Assembly (NCBI GenBank): GCA_029857925.1 | Contig: JAOUGF010000117.1 | Coordinates: forward strand, 1 to 6,748 | Direction: 5' to 3' | DNA from: Gammaproteobacteria bacterium | GTDB taxonomy: Bacteria > Pseudomonadota > Gammaproteobacteria > S012-40 | Length of the DNA stretch: 6,748 nucleotides | Part shown: positions 1-5,570 of the stretch, one piece after another | Numbering within the stretch: the stretch's first letter is position 1 | Layout of the letters: the number at the start of each line of letters is the position of its first letter | The notes under the pieces: model-generated | Seen by the model: only the letters and a program-made list of their open reading frames with translations | What the model was told of the DNA's origin: nothing | Databases searched by the model: none | Translations under genes and position numbers: made by a program

Positions 1-51
1 TCGGTTAGAGACAACGACAAGCCTGCCGTTTGGAGAGAGATGAGTATCCAT
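1..51 (-). CDS. otsA: Trehalose-6-phosphate synthase, N-terminal 17 codons only (runs off the window)
   Basis: Partial gene cut by the left edge. From the ATG at 51-49 the peptide reads MDTHLSPNGRLVVVSNR. The segment RLVVVSNR is the first beta strand of OtsA, a GT20 glycosyltransferase that joins UDP-glucose and glucose-6-phosphate into trehalose-6-phosphate in the cytoplasm; OtsA proteins typically begin with this strand. The start lies 9 bases after the stop of the channel gene. A TGAGG Shine-Dalgarno at 63-59 overlaps that stop codon and leaves a 7-base spacer, so translation is probably coupled. Two genes upstream is otsB, whose product uses the OtsA product, which strongly supports the call. 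Only the N-terminus is visible, so integrity and length cannot be judged. Confidence 0.85.
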   Translation of the reverse strand, partial: MDTHLSPNGRLVVVSNR

Positions 52-60
52 TGGTTAGCC

Positions 61-1128
61 TCAACCTGCGACGTTTAACTGGGATTTTGCGATAATAACC
101 GTCTGCGTCGGGTAGGCGAAATCAATGCCACGCGCGTTGAGACCGAGAAATATCGCAAGCAACACCTCTTGGTGTATGTCCATATAGACATTGTAGTCCT
201 GGTCAAGCACAAAATACACCGCCTCGAAAATCAAAGCCGAATCCCCGAATTCTTTGAAATGCGCCCGATCAAATCGCGTCGTTGGCTGAGCCTCAATAAT
301 TTCTCTCACCATTCCGGGGATACGTGCAAGTAATTCAGGGCTGGTCTGATACACCACACCCAACGTGAATGCAACACGCCGCTGCTGCATGCGTTTGTAA
401 TTTCGAATGCGGCTATTCAATAAATCCGAATTCGCAAAGATGATTTGCTCGCCCGACAGACTGCGAACACGCGTGGTCTTGAGGCCGATATACTCTACTG
501 TCCCCATTAATTCGCCCACGACAATAAAATCGCCAATGACAAACGGCTTGTCTAATACTATGGACATAGATGCAAAAAGGTCGCCGAGGATATTCTGTGC
601 GGCCAGCGCCACCGCGATCCCGCCGATACCGAGGCCCGTCAACAACGCTGTGATATTGAATCCAAGATTGTCCAACGTCAACAGCAACGCGACTACCCAT
701 AGCGCCAACCGCATCAAAAAACCTAACACCGCGACGTTTGACGTACTCGACGCATCACCATCTTTTCTTGTACGCAGGGTTCTCTGCATCCAGCAATCAA
801 TAAATCGATGCCCCCCAATCGCGACCTGTAACAACAACGCAATCACAGTCACTTGACCGATGATATGCTGTGTCCGCTCAGGCAGATTTAACACCTCTGC
901 CGCCAAATACACCGCCAAGGGCGCTAACAGTCGAAAGTGCGTGGTGCCCAACACGCTGGCCGCGACGTCATCAATTTCTGATGCGGTGTGTGAGGCATAG
1001 GCGACGAAACGACGGATCACTACACCTTTCAACAACCACAATAATATCGACACGCCTACGAGTATGCCGAAGGCCAACGCCCAATCCGCCATGCTGTTGT
1101 CCAAAAGAATTTTCTCAACGATGCGCAA
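61..1128 (-). CDS. MscS-family small-conductance mechanosensitive ion channel
   Basis: A 355-residue inner-membrane channel of the MscS family, which opens under membrane tension and releases small solutes after hypo-osmotic shock. Hydrophobic segments lie near residues 14-37, 67-82, 89-106 and 132-152. They are followed by the Gly/Ala-rich pore helix typical of MscS TM3 (about 161-183, TGLGIGGIAVALAAQN). The family signature PFVIGDFI is at 195-202, then the beta domain (about 203-247, including LKTTRVRSLSGEQIIFANS). The C-terminal alpha/beta domain ends in IDFAYPTQTV (335-344). Extra N-terminal helices make it longer than E. coli MscS (286 residues). The start is TTG at 1128, chosen for the GGGAGG site six bases upstream; the next Met is codon 13. 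It overlaps otsB by 14 bases and precedes otsA by 9. Family assignment is secure; gating properties and physiological role are inferred. Confidence 0.93.
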   Translation of the reverse strand: MRIVEKILLDNSMADWALAFGILVGVSILLWLLKGVVIRRFVAYASHTASEIDDVAASVLGTTHFRLLAPLAVYLAAEVLNLPERTQHIIGQVTVIALLLQVAIGGHRFIDCWMQRTLRTRKDGDASSTSNVAVLGFLMRLALWVVALLLTLDNLGFNITALLTGLGIGGIAVALAAQNILGDLFASMSIVLDKPFVIGDFIVVGELMGTVEYIGLKTTRVRSLSGEQIIFANSDLLNSRIRNYKRMQQRRVAFTLGVVYQTSPELLARIPGMVREIIEAQPTTRFDRAHFKEFGDSALIFEAVYFVLDQDYNVYMDIHQEVLLAIFLGLNARGIDFAYPTQTVIIAKSQLNVAG

Positions 1129-1918
1129 GATACGCCTCCCGCGTGGCTAACCAACGACGTAAAAAATCCAACAACTCGTACGGCGGAGTCAGCCACAGAC
1201 CGGCGGCGGTGTCGCGTAGTTCGGCGCGCATCAATACACCCAGATCACGCGCCGCGAGCGCGTTAAATGCGTCTTCATCTGTAACGTCATCTCCAAGATA
1301 TGCAAAAAATGCCTGCGGCAATTCGCGGCGCAGCGTGCGCACGGCGTCACCTTTATTTCGGCCAGGTACGCGGAGTTCTATCCCGCCGTCAAACGCATGT
1401 AAGGCCAAACCCGTGTCGCGCGCCTGCATTTCCCAATGCTCAGTTACTGTCTTCATAATATTGTCTATCGCGCGCGCGTTTAGGCCGCGCCAATGCATCG
1501 CCAGACCTGCGGGTTTGGACTCGCTACGCCCGCCCAAGGCATGAATTTTCTCGATCCAGCTATCCGCCTCAACCAAGCCCGCCAATGCGCGCTCATCAGG
1601 AGGGGTAATCTCGACACGACCATCGGGATAACGCCGCTCCCAGCCATGCGAACCCCAAATTTCAGGGGTTTGCCGCAGACGCAGCAACGGCACGAGATCA
1701 CGCGTCCATCGCCCACTGACGATGACCACGCGGGTATCGTGTTGGGCCATTAAACTGTCCAAAATTTCGCACACACCCGGCCACGGTATCGCTTCCTGCG
1801 GGTTAACATGAAACGGCGCGAGCGTGCCGTCATAATCCAACAATAATACTGGCTGTGCGGCGGTCGAGAGTTTTAAAAAAAAGTCGTCTGGATGGCAACC
1901 TGGCTGCAAGGTCTTCAT
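1115..1918 (-). CDS. otsB: Trehalose-6-phosphate phosphatase (HAD superfamily)
   Basis: A 267-residue cytoplasmic enzyme that removes phosphate from trehalose-6-phosphate to give trehalose, the second step of the OtsA/OtsB pathway. The four HAD motifs are present (numbered from ATG 1918): nucleophile motif DYDGT at 28-32 (D28, D30); motif II VSGR around 67-70 (S68); motif III lysine K189 in PGRNKGD; and motif IV LGDDVTDED at 208-216 with acidic D210, D211 and D214. The substrate-cap motif GSHGWE lies near 89-94 and ELRVP near 181-185. Length is normal for bacterial OtsB. An in-frame GTG at 1933 would add five residues; ATG 1918 is preferred, but neither has a strong Shine-Dalgarno. It is the first gene of the otsB-mscS-otsA operon, and its end overlaps the channel start by 14 bases. 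Confidence 0.94.
   Translation of the reverse strand: MKTLQPGCHPDDFFLKLSTAAQPVLLLDYDGTLAPFHVNPQEAIPWPGVCEILDSLMAQHDTRVVIVSGRWTRDLVPLLRLRQTPEIWGSHGWERRYPDGRVEITPPDERALAGLVEADSWIEKIHALGGRSESKPAGLAMHWRGLNARAIDNIMKTVTEHWEMQARDTGLALHAFDGGIELRVPGRNKGDAVRTLRRELPQAFFAYLGDDVTDEDAFNALAARDLGVLMRAELRDTAAGLWLTPPYELLDFLRRWLATREAYLAHR
1135..1140 (-). promoter_or_regulatory. Shine-Dalgarno GGGAGG that fixes the TTG start of the channel gene
   Basis: On the minus strand GGGAGG is followed by six bases (CGTATC) and then TTG. No ATG lies nearby; the first in-frame ATG is codon 13 and would cut into the first membrane segment. The site sits inside the last codons of otsB, so ribosomes finishing otsB pass over it. 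The TTG codon may lower channel output relative to OtsB. Confidence 0.75.
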
Positions 1919-1936
1919 GACAGGGCAATCCACTCT

Positions 1937-1954
1937 GATATGTAATTACACATC
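1937..1954. repeat. Palindrome centred on TGTAATTACA upstream of otsB (operator candidate)
   Basis: Seen directly: TGTAATTACA (1941-1950) is a perfect 10-base palindrome. Extending it to GAT...ATC on each side gives 18 bases with 16 positions symmetric (only the A1940/C1951 pair breaks it). It lies 19 bases upstream of the otsB ATG, mostly between the candidate -35 and -10, a position where a bound dimeric repressor would block polymerase. The regulator is unknown. It is not the 15-base HexR-type box, whose half-sites are spaced further apart. Confidence 0.45.
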
Positions 1955-1957
1955 ATG
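1945..1957. repeat. 13-base element shared with the gnd upstream region (otsB copy)
   Basis: The plus-strand sequence ATTACACATCATG matches ATTACACATAATG at 4665-4677 in 12 of 13 bases, in the same orientation. It overlaps the right half of the otsB palindrome and touches the candidate -35. Both copies precede minus-strand operons. Whether it is a regulator site or chance cannot be decided from two copies. Confidence 0.35.
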
Positions 1958-2050
1958 TCGCAAACCTATGTTCGTTGGTAAAAGATGATAGTGCTATGCA
2001 ACCCAATACACGGTGCTCAAATATCGGTTCTTCGGTTGTTCAGATGTAGC

Positions 2051-2093
2051 AAAAAAGTGAAGCGCTGACACGCGCGTATCGCGTGTGTCAGCG
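2051..2093 (-). terminator. Rho-independent terminator after zwf
   Basis: An inverted repeat at 2063-2093 forms a stem of 14 pairs around a 3-base loop (CGCTGACAC on one arm, GTGTCAGCG on the other). In the minus-strand RNA one internal position is an A-C mismatch. After the stem, the minus strand reads CTTCACTTTTTT, ending in a run of six T (2056-2051). It lies 83 bases beyond the zwf stop and upstream of otsB, so it should separate the gnd-zwf transcript from the ots operon. The T run starts six bases after the stem, so termination may be leaky. Confidence 0.7.
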
Positions 2094-2175
2094 TTGTTGA
2101 ATGGGTGACGGTTCGATTATAGACAATTCCAACGGTAATTTCCAGGCATTGCAGAGATAACTTGTGCGCGCTGCT

Positions 2176-3675
2176 CTAATAGGCTTGAATATCCGCGCCG
2201 TCCGCATCCAACGACTGCCGCCAAAATTGATCGTCGCGATCAAACAGGCGATAAGTGCCCCGCGGCCCCCATGAACCTGCGGGATAAGTGTTGATAAAAT
2301 CGCGCTCCATCGCCCATACTTTCAGCACCGGGTCAACTACACGCCACGCCCACTGCACCTCGTCATAACGCAAGAACAAAGAATGATCGCCCAACATGAC
2401 ATCTAGCAATAATTCCGAATAGGCGTCTAATTCTTCTTCAGACTCGCGACGATAACTCGCATCCAAACTGACGGTGCGCGTCTGCACGTCCAATCCGGGC
2501 GCCTTCACTTGCATTTCCATACGCAAGCATTCATTGGGTTGGATACCGAGCATAATCCAATTGGGGCGCGGCGCCTCGTGCTTGGTATTGCGCAATAAAT
2601 CTTGCGGGGGCGCCTTGAATCGAATACACACAGCGGAACTGCCTTCCGCCATGCGCTTTCCGGTTCGGACATAAAACGGCACGCCCTTCCAGCGCCAATT
2701 ATCGACATACAACTTTAGTGCGGCATAGGTCTCGGTGGTGCTGTCTGGCGCGACATCTTGCTCTTCTAAATATCCCGCTACTTGTTTACCGTCAATGACA
2801 CCTGCTGAATACTGCGCACGGAATGCGTGCGCATGTACCGCATTTTGTGTTATCGGTCGCAGTGCCTTGAGCACTTTGACTTTCTCGTCACGCAAAGATT
2901 CTTCATCCATTAACACTGGCGGTTCCATCGCCACCAAGGTCAACAATTGCAACAAATGGCTCTGTATCATGTCGCGCAATGCACCCGCACCTTCGTAATA
3001 GTCCGCGCGGCCTTGAACACCGATCGTCTCAGAATGAGTAATCTGGACATGATCGATAAAGTGACGATTCCATAATGGCTCCAGCAATACATTGGCGAAG
3101 CGGAACACCATAATATTTTGTACCGTACCTTTACCCAAATAGTGGTCGATACGATAAATTTGCGGTTCGTCCAAATGTTTATATAGACTCGCTTGCAAGA
3201 CCTGCGCGCTCAATAGATCGTTTCCAAAAGGCTTTTCTATCACCACGCGACGCCAGTGAGCCTTATTATTCAATAACCCGACCGCCGCCAACTGGCTTAT
3301 TACTTCACCAAATTCAAGCGGGCGTATCGCCATATAGAAAATCGTGTTGGGTGGAAATGACGCATCCACATCTATTTTTTCTTTAAGTATTCTGTAGCCT
3401 TCAGGTTGTTCCAAGTCACCTTGCAAATAATGTAAACGCTCACGAAAACGCGTGAAAATCCGCTCGTCTACACCCTGCGGATATTTTTGCACCAGCATAC
3501 TTTCAACTTCGGTGATCCATTGGTCGCGCGACCACGGACGACGGCCAAAGGCCAACACCACCATCTGTTCAGGCAGGCGTCCGGCGGCCTCCAGTTGATA
3601 TAGCGACGGGATCAGTTTCCGTTGTGCCAGATTGCCGGTGGCGCCAAAGATGACTAGCGTGCAAGGATCTATCAT
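2176..3675 (-). CDS. zwf: Glucose-6-phosphate 1-dehydrogenase
   Basis: A 499-residue cytoplasmic enzyme, usual length for the family, that oxidises glucose-6-phosphate to 6-phosphoglucono-lactone with reduction of NAD(P)+. The N-terminal Rossmann domain has the nucleotide loop GATGNLAQRKL at 11-21. EKPFG is at 147-151 and the active-site block RIDHYLGKG at 175-183, with the catalytic-pair residues D177 and H178 and substrate lysine K182. The C-terminal alpha+beta domain includes DMIQSHLLQLL (235-245) and the substrate loop FYVRTGKRM (334-342). The start is ATG 3675: it overlaps the gnd stop as ATGA and has AAGGAGG just upstream. Longer in-frame extension upstream lies inside gnd and is not protein-like. 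Oddities: the usual E or Q after DHYLGK is Gly183, and AIRPLEF (116-122) replaces the common AIPPxxF. TAG stop; followed by a terminator. Confidence 0.96.
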   Translation of the reverse strand: MIDPCTLVIFGATGNLAQRKLIPSLYQLEAAGRLPEQMVVLAFGRRPWSRDQWITEVESMLVQKYPQGVDERIFTRFRERLHYLQGDLEQPEGYRILKEKIDVDASFPPNTIFYMAIRPLEFGEVISQLAAVGLLNNKAHWRRVVIEKPFGNDLLSAQVLQASLYKHLDEPQIYRIDHYLGKGTVQNIMVFRFANVLLEPLWNRHFIDHVQITHSETIGVQGRADYYEGAGALRDMIQSHLLQLLTLVAMEPPVLMDEESLRDEKVKVLKALRPITQNAVHAHAFRAQYSAGVIDGKQVAGYLEEQDVAPDSTTETYAALKLYVDNWRWKGVPFYVRTGKRMAEGSSAVCIRFKAPPQDLLRNTKHEAPRPNWIMLGIQPNECLRMEMQVKAPGLDVQTRTVSLDASYRRESEEELDAYSELLLDVMLGDHSLFLRYDEVQWAWRVVDPVLKVWAMERDFINTYPAGSWGPRGTYRLFDRDDQFWRQSLDADGADIQAY

Positions 3676-4589
3676 CCACCCTCCTTCTTTTTTACCGCGT
3701 GACCGCCAAACGCATTGCGCATCATCGACAACAAGCGGTAAGGATAACCCGTACTGTCTTGACTGGCGAAACGCATGTGCAACGCAAGCGATAACACAGG
3801 CGCTGCGACGCCTTGATCGACCGATTCGATGACCGTCCAGCGCCCTTCTCCGGAATCCGCGACATAGGGTGCAACCGTCTCCAATTGCTGATCGTGTTTC
3901 AGCGCGTCTGCGGTCAAATCGAGCAACCAACTACGCACCACAGAACTGTGGCGCCATAGCTCTGTCACTTGCGCCAAATCCAGCGCAAATTCTTGCTTAC
4001 CTTTAAGCAAGGCCAGACCTTCGGCATAAGCCTGCATCATGCCGTATTCGATGCCGTTGTGTATCATTTTGGTAAAATGACCGGCGCCGATCGGCCCGAC
4101 GTGCGCCCAACCGCGATCCACCGCAGGCGCGAGGATTTTCAAAACCGGCGCCACTGCCTGCGCAACCTGTGCTGTCGCGCCGACCATTAAACAATAGCCG
4201 TTTTCCAATCCCCAGATGCCACCCGAGGTACCGGCATCCATAAAACCGAGTCCCTGCTCGGCCAACCAAGTGCCGCGTCTTTGGCTGTCATGGTAATTGG
4301 AGTTGCCACCATCTACGATGATGTCACCGATGCTCAATAATGGGACAAGATCGCGTATTTGTTGTTCGGTCGCATCGCCACTAGGCACCATCAGCCATAC
4401 CACGCGCGGCACTCGGAGTTTATTTACCAACTCGACTACCGTCGTAGCAGGGATCAGTCCTTCTTCCTTCGCGAGCGCGTGTACGATGTCGGGAGAACGA
4501 TTGTAGCCCACGACCTCAATACCACCGCGACGCAATCGACGCGCCATATTGCCGCCCATTCTTCCGAGGCCTATCATACCCAGTTGCAT
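3672..4589 (-). CDS. gnd: 6-phosphogluconate dehydrogenase, decarboxylating, short form
   Basis: A 305-residue cytoplasmic enzyme that oxidises and decarboxylates 6-phosphogluconate to ribulose-5-phosphate and CO2. Numbered from ATG 4589: Rossmann loop GLGRMGGNMARRL at 7-19; VDGGNSNYHDSQRR at 92-105 for substrate binding; AGTSGGIWGLENG at 119-131; and HFTKMIHNGIEYG at 171-183 with catalytic lysine K174 and general acid E181. The helical C-terminal domain has SGEGRWT (246-252) and RFASQDS near 273-279. The length fits the short bacterial class (about 300) rather than the about 470-residue E. coli type. YNRS after strand beta2 resembles the NADP-binding NRS/T motif of the family, so NADP+ preference is inferred. 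The Shine-Dalgarno spacing favours the second ATG over the one at 4595. First gene of the gnd-zwf pair. Confidence 0.95.
   Translation of the reverse strand: MQLGMIGLGRMGGNMARRLRRGGIEVVGYNRSPDIVHALAKEEGLIPATTVVELVNKLRVPRVVWLMVPSGDATEQQIRDLVPLLSIGDIIVDGGNSNYHDSQRRGTWLAEQGLGFMDAGTSGGIWGLENGYCLMVGATAQVAQAVAPVLKILAPAVDRGWAHVGPIGAGHFTKMIHNGIEYGMMQAYAEGLALLKGKQEFALDLAQVTELWRHSSVVRSWLLDLTADALKHDQQLETVAPYVADSGEGRWTVIESVDQGVAAPVLSLALHMRFASQDSTGYPYRLLSMMRNAFGGHAVKKKEGG
3679..3686 (-). promoter_or_regulatory. Shine-Dalgarno AAGGAGGG for zwf, inside the gnd 3' end
   Basis: On the minus strand AAGGAGGG encodes part of the last gnd residues (KKEGG) and sits four to five bases before ATG 3675. It selects this start over any upstream in-frame codon. 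With the ATGA overlap it implies translational coupling of zwf to gnd. Confidence 0.75.
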
Positions 4590-4595
4590 GTTCAT

Positions 4596-4600
4596 CTCCT
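4596..4600 (-). promoter_or_regulatory. Shine-Dalgarno AGGAG that chooses between two gnd ATGs
   Basis: On the minus strand AGGAG is immediately followed by ATGAACATG. The first ATG (4595) abuts the site with no spacer, which is too close to be used well. The second (4589) has a normal six-base spacer, and MQLGMIGLGRMG matches the usual start of short 6-phosphogluconate dehydrogenases. Confidence 0.65.
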
Positions 4601-4627
4601 GATTACACGTGCATGCGAATTCTTTAC

Positions 4628-4656
4628 TAAATCACATGGATGTGAATTTTCGTCAA
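4628..4656 (-). promoter_or_regulatory. Candidate promoter of gnd-zwf
   Basis: On the minus strand TTGACG (4656-4651, five of six to TTGACA) is followed by a 17-base spacer and GATTTA (4633-4628). That -10 is poor, matching only the A and T at positions 2 and 3, but a TG two bases upstream gives an extended -10. The start would fall near 4621, leaving a leader of about 30 bases to ATG 4589. The -35 is persuasive; the -10 is not. Confidence 0.4.
4629..4648. repeat. Imperfect palindrome in the gnd promoter spacer (operator candidate)
   Basis: AAATCACAT and ATGTGAATT are inverted copies (8 of 9 pairs) around a central GG. The element covers the stretch between the candidate -35 and -10 of gnd. 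Its half-sites read TCACA then TGTGA, which is the inverse of a CRP site, so CRP is not suggested. No regulator can be named. Confidence 0.4.
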
Positions 4657-4664
4657 GAAAATAT

Positions 4665-4677
4665 ATTACACATAATG
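4665..4677. repeat. 13-base element shared with the otsB upstream region (gnd copy)
   Basis: ATTACACATAATG matches 1945-1957 in 12 of 13 bases and in the same orientation relative to the downstream minus-strand gene. Here it lies about 9 bases upstream of the candidate gnd -35, whereas the otsB copy lies downstream of its -35. A further partial ATTACAC occurs at 4602-4608, just before the gnd Shine-Dalgarno. Confidence 0.35.
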
Positions 4678-4722
4678 GCATACTTCTTCGACGCAATGTT
4701 AAGCTCGCATACGAAAAATTAT

Positions 4723-4731
4723 TGCTATAAT
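4723..4731 (+). promoter_or_regulatory. Extended -10 promoter for pgl
   Basis: TGCTATAAT on the plus strand is a perfect TATAAT hexamer (4726-4731) preceded by TGn, the extended -10 form that can work without a good -35. No TTGACA-like hexamer is found at 16-18 bases upstream. Transcription would start near 4738, about 83 bases before the preferred pgl ATG. The surrounding DNA is AT-rich. Confidence 0.55.
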
Positions 4732-4820
4732 TATTATGAATTATTGTAACCAATATGCTATCGTCGTATCACACGAGATTGTTCCAGCAACAACCATTCC
4801 TACATCTAATCGAGTATGTG

Positions 4821-5540
4821 ATGCAAGAGACTACCCAAACCTGCCGTTGGCATGTCTATCCGACGCCCCAGGCCCTCAAAGACGCAGCGCTGCTCCTCAT
4901 CACTCACAGCGCACAAACCGCCATCGCCGCCCGCGGCGCATTTCACATAGTGCTCGCAGGGGGTAATACCCCACGCGCAATTTATGCCGGACTATCTACA
5001 ATGGATACGGCATGGCAAGCGTGGCATATTTATTACGGCGATGAACGTTGTCTGCCGCCGGATGATCCGGCGCGTAACAGCGTGATGGTAAACACCGCAT
5101 GGTTGCACAACGTAGCTATCCCCTCGGCACAAATTCATTCGATCCCTGCTGAACGGGGCGCCGCAACTGCCGCTGAGGCCTACGCAGCGGTTCTGCAGCG
5201 CGTTGGTGTATTTGATCTGGTGGTGTTAGGGCTTGGTGAAGACGGACATACCGCGAGTCTGTTTCCAGGACACGTATGGGGCTCCGCTGAAAATAGTCCG
5301 CCCGCATTGCCCATTAACGACGCCCCCCTGCCATACACCGAACGCGTCTCACTGAGCGCGCATCGATTGAGCCTCGCACGCCAGGTTGTATTCGTCGTAA
5401 GTGGTACGTCCAAACAGCATGCCGTCGCACTGTGGCAGTCACACGCAAACATCCCGGCCGCAACGATCACACCTGCAAATGGCGTAGATATACTTGCCGA
5501 CCAATCGGCAATGACACCTACGACGCCCACGGCCCAATAA
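4821..5540 (+). CDS. pgl: 6-phosphogluconolactonase (DevB/SOL type)
   Basis: A 239-residue cytoplasmic enzyme that hydrolyses 6-phosphoglucono-delta-lactone to 6-phosphogluconate, the step between Zwf and Gnd. Numbered from ATG 4821: LAGGNTPRA near 45-53 (sugar-phosphate loop), YYGDERCLPPDDPARNS near 71-87, and the signature GLGEDGHTASLFPG near 137-150 with the conserved Asp and His. ERVSLS follows near 174-179. Length fits the family (230-240). An in-frame ATG at 4755 would add 22 residues unlike the family and has no Shine-Dalgarno. ATG 4821 has only a weak GAG six bases upstream, so the start is less certain than the identity. Divergent from gnd-zwf, it completes the oxidative pentose phosphate branch. 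The tail after VDILADQ (threonine/proline-rich, about 10 residues) looks non-conserved. Confidence 0.94.
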   Translation: MQETTQTCRWHVYPTPQALKDAALLLITHSAQTAIAARGAFHIVLAGGNTPRAIYAGLSTMDTAWQAWHIYYGDERCLPPDDPARNSVMVNTAWLHNVAIPSAQIHSIPAERGAATAAEAYAAVLQRVGVFDLVVLGLGEDGHTASLFPGHVWGSAENSPPALPINDAPLPYTERVSLSAHRLSLARQVVFVVSGTSKQHAVALWQSHANIPAATITPANGVDILADQSAMTPTTPTAQ

Positions 5541-5570
5541 AAACCGCTTGAACCGTCGCTTTACACGAAC

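Larger units (their letters stand above)
1935..1963 (-). promoter_or_regulatory. Candidate sigma70-like promoter of the otsB operon
   Basis: On the minus strand, TTGCGA (1963-1958) and TATCAG (1940-1935) are 17 bases apart and each matches the -35 and -10 consensus at 4 of 6 positions. The predicted transcript start, about 7 bases past the -10, lies near 1928. That would leave a leader of about 10 bases before ATG 1918 and exclude the GTG at 1933. The spacer holds a palindrome listed separately. The match is modest and this is inference. Confidence 0.35.

Noticed and set aside
870..1544. 224-codon open frame on the plus strand opposite otsB and mscS
   Set aside because: Antisense shadow of two genes with complete family motifs; composition rich in Arg, Ser and Pro, with no recognisable domain.
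1919..1933. GTG start five codons upstream for otsB
   Set aside because: Only weak ribosome-site evidence, and the candidate promoter would start transcription after it. ATG 1918 is preferred.
1941..1950. HexR box upstream of otsB
   Set aside because: TGTAATTACA has abutting half-sites, while the HexR-type operator is about 15 bases with separated halves; no matching box was seen near zwf or gnd either.
3676..3930. 85-codon upstream extension of zwf in the same frame
   Set aside because: It lies wholly inside gnd, is Arg-rich and unlike any G6PDH N-terminus; ATG 3675 has a strong Shine-Dalgarno and gives MIDPCTLVIFGATG.
4632..4645. CRP-like site upstream of gnd
   Set aside because: The half-sites are TCACA then TGTGA, the reverse of the CRP order TGTGA-N6-TCACA.
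4359..4730. 123-codon open frame on the plus strand through the gnd start and promoter region
   Set aside because: Mostly antisense to gnd, no ribosome site, no recognisable motif, and it runs through the AT-rich promoter region.
4755..4820. 22-codon N-terminal extension of pgl
   Set aside because: No Shine-Dalgarno before ATG 4755, and the peptide is unlike the family, which begins close to the WHVYPT segment. It cannot be fully excluded.
5541..5570. Shared terminator between pgl and the barrel gene
   Set aside because: A short T run occurs in the minus direction, but I found no stable hairpin before it in the 30-base gap.
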